Below are positions 17,291-27,249 of a stretch of DNA of 64,000 bases, in pieces (positions within the stretch are counted from its first letter, which is position 1; each line of letters opens with the position of its first letter). Source of the DNA: Planctomycetota bacterium (lineage in GTDB: Bacteria > Planctomycetota > Planctomycetia > Pirellulales > UBA1268). The position numbers were made by a program, and so were the translations under genes. The notes under the pieces are model-generated. The model made no database searches. It worked only from the letters and a program-made list of their open reading frames with translations, and was not told where the DNA came from. The DNA is taken from positions 1 through 64,000 of the forward strand of contig QWOQ01000018.1 in NCBI GenBank assembly GCA_003669585.1, written 5' to 3'.

Positions 17291-19771
17291 CTATTTTCGA
17301 GTGCTTGCTGGAATGTCGCGGATGACATTTTTCCAGTGGGTCACCCAAGCATCAGACTTTCTCGTTGTTTCGGCAGTAGCAGCCCGAAGAGTGCGAAGTG
17401 CATCGAAAACAACAGGAGATTGTTGAAGCACGTCCCGGACCATCCCTTCCTCGGTGTCGGCATCGAGTTCAAGACTTGAATCGACCTCTCCATTTTGTTG
17501 CTGCACAGAGACATAACGGGCACCGTAAATAAACCAAGGCTCAATAAAATCAATCACGCCTGAAAAATCGAGCGTTGCAGCAGCGGCCAGAGGCATTTGG
17601 AAATCTGAGATTTCTGATCCTGTTTCGAGCGTTGCTTGAGCGAGAAGTCTTTCCGCTTGTTTGGGAACCAGAGAAAAAATCGCCGCATTCGTTGTCACGG
17701 CGATTGCTGGTTGAATCTGAGAATCGATTCCGGATTTATCGATGTTAAAACTCCAGACAGTACCGTTGGCAATTTTTGTCTTTTCTGGTTCTGGAATTTT
17801 GTAATTTTCAGGGACCGTATTCCCGTCCATTTTTTGAACGGCTGTAACCAGGTCATCCGCCAACACAAACAGATCGCTCAGGCCTTCACGAAAAAGTTTT
17901 GCGTCGGATAATCCAACCACAATCGCTGGCTCCAAAAGCGGCAGAGGTTCATCGGATGCGGGGAGTTCTTTGTGCAGTCGCGTTACTTTGCTCTTGCTGT
18001 CGAGCACCAGTCCAACTTGTCCGTCCTTCATAGAAGGAAGAAGTTTTTCTCGGAAAATGTCCGTCAGTTTCTCAACCAAAGGTCCAAAAGTTTTGCTGAA
18101 TGTCTGAAATTTTTCCTGATCATCCTTGCTTGCTTTTGAAACGAGGTATTTCTCAGAAAAATTCACAATCATTCCGCCCACAGAAACAAGCTCTTCAAAG
18201 AGTGTTGAATCAGTTTTAGTTCGGTAGACGATTGCCGCAAGCGGTGCGCCGCCGACATGCTCTAACAGTTCAAGACGCTTCGAAGCATCGAGGAACAGAT
18301 TTTCCGACCAACTCCACGAATAGCCTTCGTACCCTTGATCACCCAGAAACGAAAAAGCCATCCACGGCCCCGGCTTTGGGAGAAGTTTTTCATAGCCTTT
18401 TACAATCTTTTGAAGACCCCGTTCGGCATCCTTGGCAGCCTCGGCAGGAAGGTCGGCAGACTCGATGAGTTTCTCGCTCACATCGAGCATGAGACGAATG
18501 TCGGCACTCGAAGGAGCGAGTGCCTCGGCCAGATCGTTGCTGATGTAGGAAATGCCAGTGAACTTACGCGATGGGATTTCCAAAAGCGGAGCAAAAGGCT
18601 TGGTGAAAAGAAGTCCCTTCGATTTTCCATCGGCCAAAACAATCTTGTTGAGATGGTCAACGGAATTTCCGATTGAAATCACGACGCGATCGCCAATGTA
18701 GCCAAGAGCCAAAACAAAATTGAGCTCCTTCAATCGATCTATCACCTTATCAAATCCCTCAATATTATTGCCAAACTGGCTTGGATCGATTGCACCGAGA
18801 GGCAGCATGTCTCCAGATACAGTCAGCGTAAACACCTCGCCATTTTCAAGTTCCTTTCTTTCAAATCGTTCCGCAATCTGTGGTTGTCCTTGGGTAAAGA
18901 GCTTGACGAGTACCTCGAGGCGTTTGAGTTGTTTTTTTCCCGTCTCGAGCTTTGAAGTTTTGAATCCCCAGACAATGTCGGGCACCATGATTGCATCAAG
19001 ATTGTCAGCAAGCGTTTGAATGATGATCTTGGATTGAATTTCCTGTGCTGAAAGTTGCTCTTCGTCATCTGCCGGCTGAAATCGAGCGAGCTGAAAACGA
19101 CGCTTGGATGCCACGGCGGCGTCGTCCTCGTCGTCTTCCTCCATCTCTTCCTCGGCATCCGAATTATTCAATCCTTCAAAGCCACCCAAACCACTTTCCG
19201 CCGACCCCTTGATCATTTCGAGAACACTGGCTTTTTGAGTGGCCGATTGGAGCTTTTTCAGGAGATCAAGAACCTTGATGCACGAAGGCTCTCCATACAC
19301 AAACACGTCGGAGGCGACCATGTTGGTAAGTAATTCAACGGCCTCCTGATTCTCAGGCAGTTCCATAAACGTTGCGATCATCGAGAGCGGACTCCCGGGT
19401 TGAGACTGTTGCTCTTCAAGTTCTGCGAGAGCTCTTGCAACGGCGGGCAGATTTTTAATTGCAGCAACGGCATTACTTCCAGCGATCAAGTCAATCTGTT
19501 CTTGCAGCCGAAGGGTGCAGGAGACAAATGCCGCATCTTTGGGGATCATTGCTACGCCGAGTGAATTGAGATTTTCCTTGGACGCTGGGGCAGCATGCGC
19601 CGGGAGCATTGAGAACATCAGGAGCGAAACAAAGACCGTCGCACGTGTTCCGTAGGAAAACGAAACCATCTTTGGAAATACGTTTCCAACACGAAAGTTC
19701 TGCGGTACGGAGCCGACTACTGCGTCGCCAGGAGTACGACTGGCGACAACTGAAACACAACGCGACACCAT
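17291..19771 (-). CDS. Large secreted protein of unknown function with an extended signal peptide
   Basis: I do not recognise this 826-residue protein. ATG 19771 has an excellent Shine-Dalgarno (AAGGAG, eight bases away). The hydrophobic signal segment, TVFVSLLMFSMLPAHAA, starts only at about residue 44, giving an unusually long basic N-region. An internal ATG at 19669 would make a normal signal peptide but has no ribosome site. The mature part begins NLNSLGVAMIPKDAAFVSC. It has an acidic run EEEMEEDDEDD near residue 208 and reads as repeated mixed alpha/beta segments without a catalytic motif. Export is supported by the signal; function is unknown. Confidence 0.75.
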   Translation of the reverse strand: MVSRCVSVVASRTPGDAVVGSVPQNFRVGNVFPKMVSFSYGTRATVFVSLLMFSMLPAHAAPASKENLNSLGVAMIPKDAAFVSCTLRLQEQIDLIAGSNAVAAIKNLPAVARALAELEEQQSQPGSPLSMIATFMELPENQEAVELLTNMVASDVFVYGEPSCIKVLDLLKKLQSATQKASVLEMIKGSAESGLGGFEGLNNSDAEEEMEEDDEDDAAVASKRRFQLARFQPADDEEQLSAQEIQSKIIIQTLADNLDAIMVPDIVWGFKTSKLETGKKQLKRLEVLVKLFTQGQPQIAERFERKELENGEVFTLTVSGDMLPLGAIDPSQFGNNIEGFDKVIDRLKELNFVLALGYIGDRVVISIGNSVDHLNKIVLADGKSKGLLFTKPFAPLLEIPSRKFTGISYISNDLAEALAPSSADIRLMLDVSEKLIESADLPAEAAKDAERGLQKIVKGYEKLLPKPGPWMAFSFLGDQGYEGYSWSWSENLFLDASKRLELLEHVGGAPLAAIVYRTKTDSTLFEELVSVGGMIVNFSEKYLVSKASKDDQEKFQTFSKTFGPLVEKLTDIFREKLLPSMKDGQVGLVLDSKSKVTRLHKELPASDEPLPLLEPAIVVGLSDAKLFREGLSDLFVLADDLVTAVQKMDGNTVPENYKIPEPEKTKIANGTVWSFNIDKSGIDSQIQPAIAVTTNAAIFSLVPKQAERLLAQATLETGSEISDFQMPLAAAATLDFSGVIDFIEPWFIYGARYVSVQQQNGEVDSSLELDADTEEGMVRDVLQQSPVVFDALRTLRAATAETTRKSDAWVTHWKNVIRDIPASTRK

Positions 19772-20241
19772 GAAATATTCTCCTTACAAACGTGGCTACC
19801 GAAAAACGTACACAGCACTACGACCCCAGACGCCGCCTTCCACCAAAAGCATGAATCAACCGTTTGGACATTGTTCTCTCAGGACACAGGATAAAGAGGT
19901 TTCTCCATCGCCTGAGGTATAGAGTTGTATACCAAGAAATACTTGGATACCACACCCGAAAACATTTTCAGGGTTAAGCAGTTTTTAGGAGTGGATCTTT
20001 TTCGCCAACGTTTCTTTTGTATTCAAGAGATCAAACTAAAAAGTCTCATGCTAAAAAGTGAACTTAGCTTCGATTCGGAAGAGGGTTTTTTGCAGATTGT
20101 AGTCGATTTCCATGTGGTGCTGTCGACTGGACTCGCTGAATTCTCACATTCGGGACATGATAGGCACAATCGCTTCTAAGGAGGAGGTTGTCCGAAAGCT
20201 AGCGACAAGCGGACTTGCATCGAGCGAACAAAGGAATTCGT
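19772..20241. other. 470-base divergent intergenic region, no gene seen
   Basis: It lies between the start codons of the secreted protein (minus) and ftr (plus), so it must hold both promoters. An 84-codon open frame at 19925-20179 has no ribosome site and no protein-like character. I found no RNA gene or strong repeat. Confidence 0.5.
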
Positions 20242-21147
20242 GTGAAGATAGAAAACACGTTCATTGTCGACACTTTTGCGGAAGGCTTTGGTCTGCGTGT
20301 TGCCCGAGTCGTTGTCACCGCACACGATCAATTTTGGTTGGAGGCTGCGAGCCGTTCGGTCACGGGATACGGCACAAGTGTCATTGGATGTGATGCTGAA
20401 GTCGGTGTCGAGCGGTGGATTCCGGAATCGGAGACCATGGATGGCCGCGTCGGCGTGTCGCTTCTGGCCTGTGGATTTTCTGCAGAATTGCTTGGAAAAG
20501 CTGTTGCTAATCGGGTTGCTCAGTGCCTCCTGACTGCCCCAACAGTCAGCATTTTTGATGGACTTCCTGATGCCGAGGTTCGATCGCCGCTGGGATCGCA
20601 TATCCGATTTTTTGGAGATGGTTTTGAAAAGACGAAGGTCATCGATTCCCGTCGCTACTGGCGAATACCGGTGATGGATGGCGAGTGCGTGATGGAAGAA
20701 ACTTTTGGAATCATCAAGGGAGTCGGTGGAGGCAACTTTATTCTTCAGGCCGATTCGATAGAGCATGCCCTAGACGCAGCGAGGCGAGCAGTGGATGCAA
20801 TTTCGAAGAGTTCAGGAACGATCACTCCTTTTCCTGGGGGGGTGGTACGATCAGGCAGCAAAGTAGGATCAAAGTACGACGGATTGAAGGCCTCCACGAA
20901 TCATGCATTTTGTCCGGGGCTGGTTGGACGAGTGCAATCGGAACTCGCAGACGGAGTCGCTGCCGCCCTTGAAATCGTTGTGGATGGCATCGATGAGGAA
21001 TCGGTTGTCCGGAGTCTGGTTGCTGGGATTCGAAGTGCTGCTGGGCCTGGAGTGATCGCAATTTCTGCCGGAAACTACGGTGGAAAACTCGGAAAGTATC
21101 ACTTTCATCTTCACCAGATTCTCAAAGCTGCCCCAGCCTCTGCTTAG
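20242..21147 (+). CDS. ftr: Formylmethanofuran-tetrahydromethanopterin N-formyltransferase (FhcD/Ftr)
   Basis: Transfers a formyl group between methanofuran and tetrahydromethanopterin. In bacteria this step belongs to formaldehyde oxidation through the Fhc complex. The protein (301 residues from GTG 20242, with AAGGA just upstream) follows the archaeal enzyme along its whole length: DTFAEGFGLRVARVVVTA near the start, GYGTSVIGCDAE, QCLLTAPTVSIFD, FFGDGFEK, GVGGGNF, FPGGVV, GSKVGSKYDGLKASTN, and AISAGNYGGKLGKYHFHLH near the end. An in-frame TTG at 20215 is an alternative start. The other fhc, mch or fae genes are not in the window; planctomycetes are known to scatter such C1 genes. Confidence 0.93.
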   Translation: MKIENTFIVDTFAEGFGLRVARVVVTAHDQFWLEAASRSVTGYGTSVIGCDAEVGVERWIPESETMDGRVGVSLLACGFSAELLGKAVANRVAQCLLTAPTVSIFDGLPDAEVRSPLGSHIRFFGDGFEKTKVIDSRRYWRIPVMDGECVMEETFGIIKGVGGGNFILQADSIEHALDAARRAVDAISKSSGTITPFPGGVVRSGSKVGSKYDGLKASTNHAFCPGLVGRVQSELADGVAAALEIVVDGIDEESVVRSLVAGIRSAAGPGVIAISAGNYGGKLGKYHFHLHQILKAAPASA

Positions 21148-21345
21148 TGGCATTGGCCTTCACGCATAGAAGGCCGCTGTGCTATTCCCCTCCCTGAAAC
21201 TTTTCGGGAAAGAGCTGCGCATTAGGTTTTGGATGTCTTGGTCCATCGTATGCGTTTTGTGCAAGTTCCTCAGAAATTTGGTTCATGAAAAAAGTGGGGC
21301 CGGCAGTTCTGTTTGTAAGACATGAGGCAGAGTATGGAGGAAACG

Positions 21346-24066
21346 ATGAGCGATTTTGTGGTGGAACAAGAGGTGCCGGTTCAAGATCGAGATCCAGCAG
21401 TTCATTCCGTTCAATCGTCAGCTGATATTCCATCGAAAAAAGTCGGCTCCCGGTCTCGCTCTCAGGCGGCGGTTGTTCTTGGAGCGATTCTCTGTGCGGC
21501 TGTCGGTTTTGGAATTTTCTGGTCACTTGGAATAGGTTCGTCATCGCAAGGACCATTTGAAAAACAGTTTAATCCAGTGGCGGCATGGGTATCAGAGCAA
21601 CAACCGGGCCTCCTCGAACCCCATGGTGCTGCGGCATCGCGAGTTGCTGAGGAGACTCCTTCCACGGTCAATCAACATCGAAACGTTTCGTTTGAATCGG
21701 TTGTCAATCCCGATGGAGCGTTGCCATCGCGATACTCTTCCGAGAGTGAGTTTTCCTCAAATGCAAGTTCAACGCAATTTCCAGATCGTCGGGTATCGCA
21801 AGAAGAACCGGAAGTTCGCGATTCATTCGAAGCCAAAAGTGAAGAAAGAATTCCACAGACATCCAAACGATTCGGCAACACCCCTCCACGACAACTCTTG
21901 AGCCCCGCCACGGAGGATGCCCCGAACCATCTCGATCCGGATTCCACGCTCGTAGAGAGTTCTGAAAGATCAGGTTCGGATTTCGTGGACTCCGAAAACA
22001 GCGAACCAGAGTCGACCGAGGCTCCTGTGAGCGACGAAGAGAATCTGAACGAATCGACTTCAGTCGATGATGCCGAGTCTGACAAAGAGGTTTTTAAATC
22101 GAGTCAATCACCAGTCAAAACTCCACGTCGATCGACCGATCTTGAGGATGAAATGATTGGCGAGGCATCCGATGAGAATTCACAAAAGGATGATCCGGCG
22201 GATGAAGATTCCACCAATAGGCCATCGGAAGGAGTGATCTCCACGCTGCCCAATCCTTTTCGGCCCGGGGCTGCAATGCTCCCGCAGCCAGAAGCACCGG
22301 CAATCGCTTCCGAGAGTCCGTCTAAAGTACGAATCGAAGCGTCCGCCTCCGAGGAATTGGAACCGGGCGAAAAGTCTGTTGATATGCCTGCTGCAGCAGC
22401 ATCTCCCTCCGTTGGAAGACCAGTCTCTCAGCCGCACAGTGGGTTCACCGAATCAAAAGTGAAAACAATACCAGCACATACGAAGCCTGCCAGCAACATT
22501 CAACCGAGCCCGAGAGCATCCCTTGGCAGTTCCGCTTTTGCTGCTGCTCCACCACTCGACGGTGTCTTGGAAGCACCATCGACCTCGCGACCAACAGCCA
22601 CTCTCGGAGCATTTGAAAAAACAGCTTCGTTGCCCTCTGGAGGAAAATCCAATCCAAACGTTGATGGCACGGGCCGTCCCGGTCCAGCACTGTTAGAAGG
22701 AATTCAGGCACCGCAGATTGCCGTTGAAAAACGAGCTCCCCGAGAAGTGCAGGTAGGGAAAACGGCACGATATGAAATCATTGTTCGAAACGTCGGAACT
22801 ATCGCTGCTCACGATGTGGTGTTGCGAGATGAAGTGCCACAGGGCAGCCGTCTTGTCAGCACGACGCCTCCGGCCGCGCCGGGGAGCAAAGGAGAAATTG
22901 TTTGGTCCCTCGGAACATTGGCACAAGGTGCTGAGGCGAGGGTGAGTGTTGAAGTAGTGCCACAGCAAGAAGGAGAGATTGGCAGCGTTGCAAGCGTCAG
23001 CTTTCGAGCCGACGCGACAATGCGATCCATCGCCACACGCCCCGATCTTTTCATTGAAAACACGGCGATTGACGCAGTGTTACTCGGCAAGGATGTGAAG
23101 GTGTCGATCAGGTTGAGCAATCCTGGCACTGGTGTTGCAACCGGAGTCGTTCTTGAAGGCATGCTACCGGAGAGCCTTGGGCATCCGGCTGGCCGCGAGC
23201 TTGAGTTTGATGTCGGACAGCTGAAGCCTGGTGAGTCTCGTCGCATTGATCTGGTTTTGGCAACGAGATCAGCGGGAGAGGCGATTGCACAAATCGTAGC
23301 TCGAGCAGACGGGGATCTTGAAGTGAGCAAGCCGCTGACGATAGAAGTTGTTGCTCCATCGCTCGAACTCACTGCACAGATGCCCGCACGGCGCTATCTT
23401 CAGCGGCAAGCGGTGTGCGTGCTATCGATGGCGAATCCCGGCACCTCTTCAGCAATCGGAATAGAGATGGTGTCGCAGTTGCCGCCAGGTATGAAATTTA
23501 TCCGAGCCAATCATGCCGGCTACTACGATCAAAAAACGCACCGAGTGCTTTGGAGCCTTGAAGAACTGCCAGCAGGTGAAGTAGGCAGTGTCGAAATGGT
23601 GCTGATGCCGGTCGATCTTGGGCCGCAAAAAATTATCGCTGCAGCCAGAACCGGTGCGGGACTCGCCGATCAGATTGCACACACCGTTGAGGTGGAGGGT
23701 GTGGCGGCGATCAACTTTGAAGTGTCGGATAGCGAAGACCCAATCGAAGTTGCAGGGCTTACGGAATATGTGGTGCGAGTTGGTAACCAAGGAACAAAGC
23801 CAGCAAGTCAGGTGAGAATCGCAGCCACGCTCGTTGGTGATGTGGAAGCTGTTTCGGCAGAGGGTCCGGTGGCACATCGAGTTGAGAATCGAACGGTGTC
23901 GTTTGAATCGCTTGCAAAGCTTTCACCAGCGGAAGAGGTGATTTATCGAATTCGCGTGCGAGGAATGCGAGCAGGCGATCAAAGAATTCAGATTCAGCTC
24001 ACCAGTGACGATCATCCGACGCCCGTCACCAAAGAAGAAGTCACGCGGGTCTACGCCGACCAGTGA
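21346..24066 (+). CDS. Membrane-anchored surface protein with DUF11-type beta-sandwich repeats
   Basis: A 906-residue protein. ATG 21346 is chosen because GGAGG stands five bases upstream; ATGs at 21322 and 21334 lack this. Residues 40-62 form one transmembrane segment (AVVLGAILCAAVGFGIFW) after a cytoplasmic N-terminus. About 400 residues of Ser/Glu/Pro-rich, presumably unstructured linker follow. From about 465 there are four Ig-like repeats of the DUF11/CARDB type: ARYEIIVRNVGTIAAHDV with LRDEVPQGSRL, KVSIRLSNPGTGVATGV, CVLSMANPGTSSAIGI and EYVVRVGNQGTKPASQV. Such proteins are abundant in planctomycete cell envelopes. A structural or adhesive role is inferred. Confidence 0.85.
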   Translation: MSDFVVEQEVPVQDRDPAVHSVQSSADIPSKKVGSRSRSQAAVVLGAILCAAVGFGIFWSLGIGSSSQGPFEKQFNPVAAWVSEQQPGLLEPHGAAASRVAEETPSTVNQHRNVSFESVVNPDGALPSRYSSESEFSSNASSTQFPDRRVSQEEPEVRDSFEAKSEERIPQTSKRFGNTPPRQLLSPATEDAPNHLDPDSTLVESSERSGSDFVDSENSEPESTEAPVSDEENLNESTSVDDAESDKEVFKSSQSPVKTPRRSTDLEDEMIGEASDENSQKDDPADEDSTNRPSEGVISTLPNPFRPGAAMLPQPEAPAIASESPSKVRIEASASEELEPGEKSVDMPAAAASPSVGRPVSQPHSGFTESKVKTIPAHTKPASNIQPSPRASLGSSAFAAAPPLDGVLEAPSTSRPTATLGAFEKTASLPSGGKSNPNVDGTGRPGPALLEGIQAPQIAVEKRAPREVQVGKTARYEIIVRNVGTIAAHDVVLRDEVPQGSRLVSTTPPAAPGSKGEIVWSLGTLAQGAEARVSVEVVPQQEGEIGSVASVSFRADATMRSIATRPDLFIENTAIDAVLLGKDVKVSIRLSNPGTGVATGVVLEGMLPESLGHPAGRELEFDVGQLKPGESRRIDLVLATRSAGEAIAQIVARADGDLEVSKPLTIEVVAPSLELTAQMPARRYLQRQAVCVLSMANPGTSSAIGIEMVSQLPPGMKFIRANHAGYYDQKTHRVLWSLEELPAGEVGSVEMVLMPVDLGPQKIIAAARTGAGLADQIAHTVEVEGVAAINFEVSDSEDPIEVAGLTEYVVRVGNQGTKPASQVRIAATLVGDVEAVSAEGPVAHRVENRTVSFESLAKLSPAEEVIYRIRVRGMRAGDQRIQIQLTSDDHPTPVTKEEVTRVYADQ

Positions 24067-24096
24067 ACGTCGACGGTTTGTTTTCGGTCAACAGGG

Positions 24097-26124
24097 CTAC
24101 GCGCGCAGTGATGCACCGCAACGCGTCACGCAGCACGATACGATCCGATCTATCGTTTCGCGCACCTCATCAGAGGAAAGGGTGCCTGTGCGACTGCGCA
24201 TGACGAGTCCGACGAGAATACTTTTTTTACCTTCACCGAGTCGTTGGGCATCACGCCACACCTGACGGACGCACAGTGATTCAAAATGTGGCCCGGCTTC
24301 GCATCGAATCACCGTCTCGATTTCGCTCCACGCAAGACGCTCGTCCACAACGAGATTGATATCGCGTTGAACCGACGGGAAATCACTCGGTCGTGTGATG
24401 GGGCAATCGATATCCATTGGTTTTTCAAGAAGATCGAGTCGTAGTTCAAATCCGAGAGTGGGTTCTGTGAGTCCGCACGTGGTGAGTACGCCTTTGGCGA
24501 TACTGCCGATGACCCCCACTCGCTCACCTTCGATCAAAAGCTCAGCAGCGGTTCCTGGAATGAAAAGTTTTGAAGAAAAAGGTCGCCAGACAATTTTTGT
24601 CAAGACTCCAAGATGCGAGAGCACCGCTTCGAGAATTCCCTTGGCTCTTAAAAAAGTCCCGGAACAGACCATCGAAACCAGCAGTGGCTCGACCGGCAAT
24701 GGTTCTGGTGAACTCATAAAACATCGGGCTACTTCAAACAATTCGGCATGCGTTTGTCCTGCGGCTTCATTGGTCGCACGAGCGACTAACAGGCTGGGCA
24801 GCAGACTTCGTCGAAGACGATCGGCACCGCGAAGAAGTGCCGGAGCGATTCGAAGAGATTCAGTATCGGTCCACGGGCTTTCCAGTCGGGAGAGAGATTC
24901 AGAAACTACGCTCGTCGTCATTGCCTCAAGGAATCCTGCTGAGACAAGCACCCCATCCACTCGACGAATGAGCGTGTCTCGTCGAGATCGTTCAACGGGC
25001 TTCGATGGGATCGACGTGTTTTCATCGATGGTGTCATAGCCCACGATTCGTCCAACTTCTTCAATCAGATCAATCTCACGCGACAGATCACGTCGCCAGC
25101 TTGGAATTCTCCATCGCATAGCCCCGTCGACACCACCATCGACTGCATAGAATTCACGCACGAGTCCGAGCGAAGTTAAAATCGCCGTCTGCCGTTCGAT
25201 CGGAACTTCGATACCAAGGACCTGGAGAATTCTCTCTGGTCGAAATGTGACCGGCGGCAGATCGGCAGGAAGATTTCCCGCGGTGACTGCACCACGAAAG
25301 AGCACGCCGCCGGCGAGTTCGAGAATCAGTGATGCGGCGCGTCGGCTTGCCCAATCAATACTCTGCGGATCTGGTCCTCGTTCAAAGCGATGTGAAGAAG
25401 GGCTCGACAGGGCAAGGCCTCTGGCAGCCGTTCGAACAGCAAGTGGATCAAAGCGAGCCGATTCAAGAAGAATGTCAGTAGTGCCAGAGCCGATTTCTGT
25501 CCTCGCCCCACCCATCACACCAGCCAATGCGACAGGGCCACTGTTGTCAGCGATCACACACATCGAATTTTCAAGCAAATACGACTTGTGATTGATTGCC
25601 TCAAAGACCTCTCCCGGAAAAGCATGGCGAATAAAAATTCCACCATCTATTTTTGCAAGATCAAATGCGTGAAGTGGTTGACCACACTCGAGCATTACAA
25701 AATTGGTGATGTCAACAATGTTGTTGACGCTTGCTATTCCAACGGTGGCAAGTCGATCGAGTAACCACTGAGGACTTGTGCCGACACGCACGCCACGGAT
25801 GACTCGTGCACTATAAAATGAACATTGTTCAGGTGATTGAATTGCAATTGAAATAGAATCAACCGCCGGTTCATTTGATTCTGTAAGGTGTAGCTGCGGG
25901 ATATAAAAAGGAGTGGAAAACAGAACCGAAACTTCACGGGCAACGCCGATGTGCCCCAAACAGTCCGGACGATTGCTGGTCACTTCAAGTTCCACAGCGG
26001 TATCGAGACCGACACTGTGAGTTGACTCATGGTTCAGACCTGCCATCACAAGGCGCAGCACAACCTCTTCCATCGGAACGCCTGGGTGAACGTACTCATT
26101 GAGCCATGATGTTGAGATGATCAT
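24097..26124 (-). CDS. pheT: Phenylalanine-tRNA ligase beta subunit lacking the tRNA-binding (EMAP-II-like) domain
   Basis: With PheS it charges tRNA-Phe. It starts MIISTSWLNEYVHPGVP and contains VELEVTSNRPDCLGHIGVAREV, editing-domain sequence, the B5 region (SIPSKP and RVDGVLVSAGFLEAMTTS) and a C-terminal anticodon-binding domain with RDINLVVDERLAW. It is 675 residues, about 110-120 shorter than the usual 790. The gap is exact: AGLNHESTHSVG runs directly into LDTAVELEVTSNRP, so the EMAP-II-like OB-fold normally at residues 40-150 is absent. The gene is 27 bases after pheS and last in the infC operon. Confidence 0.95.
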   Translation of the reverse strand: MIISTSWLNEYVHPGVPMEEVVLRLVMAGLNHESTHSVGLDTAVELEVTSNRPDCLGHIGVAREVSVLFSTPFYIPQLHLTESNEPAVDSISIAIQSPEQCSFYSARVIRGVRVGTSPQWLLDRLATVGIASVNNIVDITNFVMLECGQPLHAFDLAKIDGGIFIRHAFPGEVFEAINHKSYLLENSMCVIADNSGPVALAGVMGGARTEIGSGTTDILLESARFDPLAVRTAARGLALSSPSSHRFERGPDPQSIDWASRRAASLILELAGGVLFRGAVTAGNLPADLPPVTFRPERILQVLGIEVPIERQTAILTSLGLVREFYAVDGGVDGAMRWRIPSWRRDLSREIDLIEEVGRIVGYDTIDENTSIPSKPVERSRRDTLIRRVDGVLVSAGFLEAMTTSVVSESLSRLESPWTDTESLRIAPALLRGADRLRRSLLPSLLVARATNEAAGQTHAELFEVARCFMSSPEPLPVEPLLVSMVCSGTFLRAKGILEAVLSHLGVLTKIVWRPFSSKLFIPGTAAELLIEGERVGVIGSIAKGVLTTCGLTEPTLGFELRLDLLEKPMDIDCPITRPSDFPSVQRDINLVVDERLAWSEIETVIRCEAGPHFESLCVRQVWRDAQRLGEGKKSILVGLVMRSRTGTLSSDEVRETIDRIVSCCVTRCGASLRA

Positions 26125-26151
26125 GCGTCTAATCCGAAAGACTTTTCCAGG

Positions 26152-27174
26152 TTAGAATTGTTCAAGAAATCGAATGTCATTGCGGTAAAAATCTCGAATG
26201 TCAGCGACTCCCCATCGACGGGCAGCGATCCGTTCTACGCCAAGACCAAACGCAAACCCAGAAACTTCATTCGGATCGTACCCAACCGCAGTGAGCACCG
26301 CGGGATCAACCATTCCTGCTCCACCCATTTCGATCCATCGACCGCCCCATTCCATGTCGACTTCTACACTTGGCTCGGTAAACGGAAAAAAAGAAGGTCG
26401 AAAACGAACGCGAACATCACCTCCGAGAAAGCTTGATGCAAAGTATCGCAGCACACTTTTCAGATGGGCCATGGTTGTACCTGGTTCAATCATCAGACCT
26501 TCGACCTGATGAAACATTGGATAGTGCGTTGCATCAGCGGTGTCGGGTCGATAAACACGACCAATCGATACGATCCGCAAGGGGGGCTTTCGGCATTCCA
26601 TAACGCGAATCTGCACCGTGCTGGTCTGACTTCGTAGGAGGAGAGGTCCGCCTCGCGATGCTGTGGCGACGTAAAAATTATCGAGAGGATCTCGTGCCGG
26701 ATGTTCAGGAGGAATATTGAGTGCCTCAAAATTGTGACGCTCGTCTTCCACCTCGGGTCCATCGACCGACTCAAAGCCTAAGCGGCCCATGATCTCTTCC
26801 ACGCGGCGAATCGTTTGCGTGATTGGATGCAGTCGACCGATGCGCAGCGGAATTCCTGGCAGTGATATATCAATCGCGTCAGTCGCTGGATCTGACGGAT
26901 CGGCGATGAGCCTCGCTTGAGCATTCGAAAGAAGTGCGGCAATCGCCTCCTTCACTTCATTGAATCGTTTTCCAGCGGCTGGCTTGTCTGAAGCTCCAAG
27001 AGCCCCGAGCGTTTTCTGAATTCCTTTCAATCGACCGGAACGAGCTCCAAGAAACTCAACCCGAGCCACCTCGACGGCAGCAGCATCCCCTGCCGAAGCG
27101 AGCGATGTGCCCGCATCAAGATAAAAGGAGTCGAGTTCCGCGACGAACCGCTCAAGAGACACGAGGAACAACAC
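26152..27174 (-). CDS. pheS: Phenylalanine-tRNA ligase alpha subunit
   Basis: Catalytic subunit of PheRS. Class II motifs are visible: [20 protein letters not shown], the motif 2 region [18 protein letters not shown], and motif 3 at the end with [18 protein letters not shown]. The length of 340 is typical. The N-terminus is a predicted coiled-coil tRNA-binding arm ([12 protein letters not shown] to about residue 90). The start codon is GTG 27174, although in-frame TTG and GTG codons close by are possible. Lies between rplT and pheT on the minus strand, the usual operon order. Confidence 0.95.
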   Translation of the reverse strand: MLFLVSLERFVAELDSFYLDAGTSLASAGDAAAVEVARVEFLGARSGRLKGIQKTLGALGASDKPAAGKRFNEVKEAIAALLSNAQARLIADPSDPATDAIDISLPGIPLRIGRLHPITQTIRRVEEIMGRLGFESVDGPEVEDERHNFEALNIPPEHPARDPLDNFYVATASRGGPLLLRSQTSTVQIRVMECRKPPLRIVSIGRVYRPDTADATHYPMFHQVEGLMIEPGTTMAHLKSVLRYFASSFLGGDVRVRFRPSFFPFTEPSVEVDMEWGGRWIEMGGAGMVDPAVLTAVGYDPNEVSGFAFGLGVERIAARRWGVADIRDFYRNDIRFLEQF

Positions 27175-27249
27175 TCACTCTAGGTATGTGGACACGGTCA
27201 GTTGCTCTGCTCGCAGCGACATCGTGTGGCAGGGAGGTGAAGGGGGCCC

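Noticed and set aside
19925-20179. 84-codon open frame before ftr
   Set aside because: No ribosome site and no protein-like pattern; it lies in the divergent promoter region.
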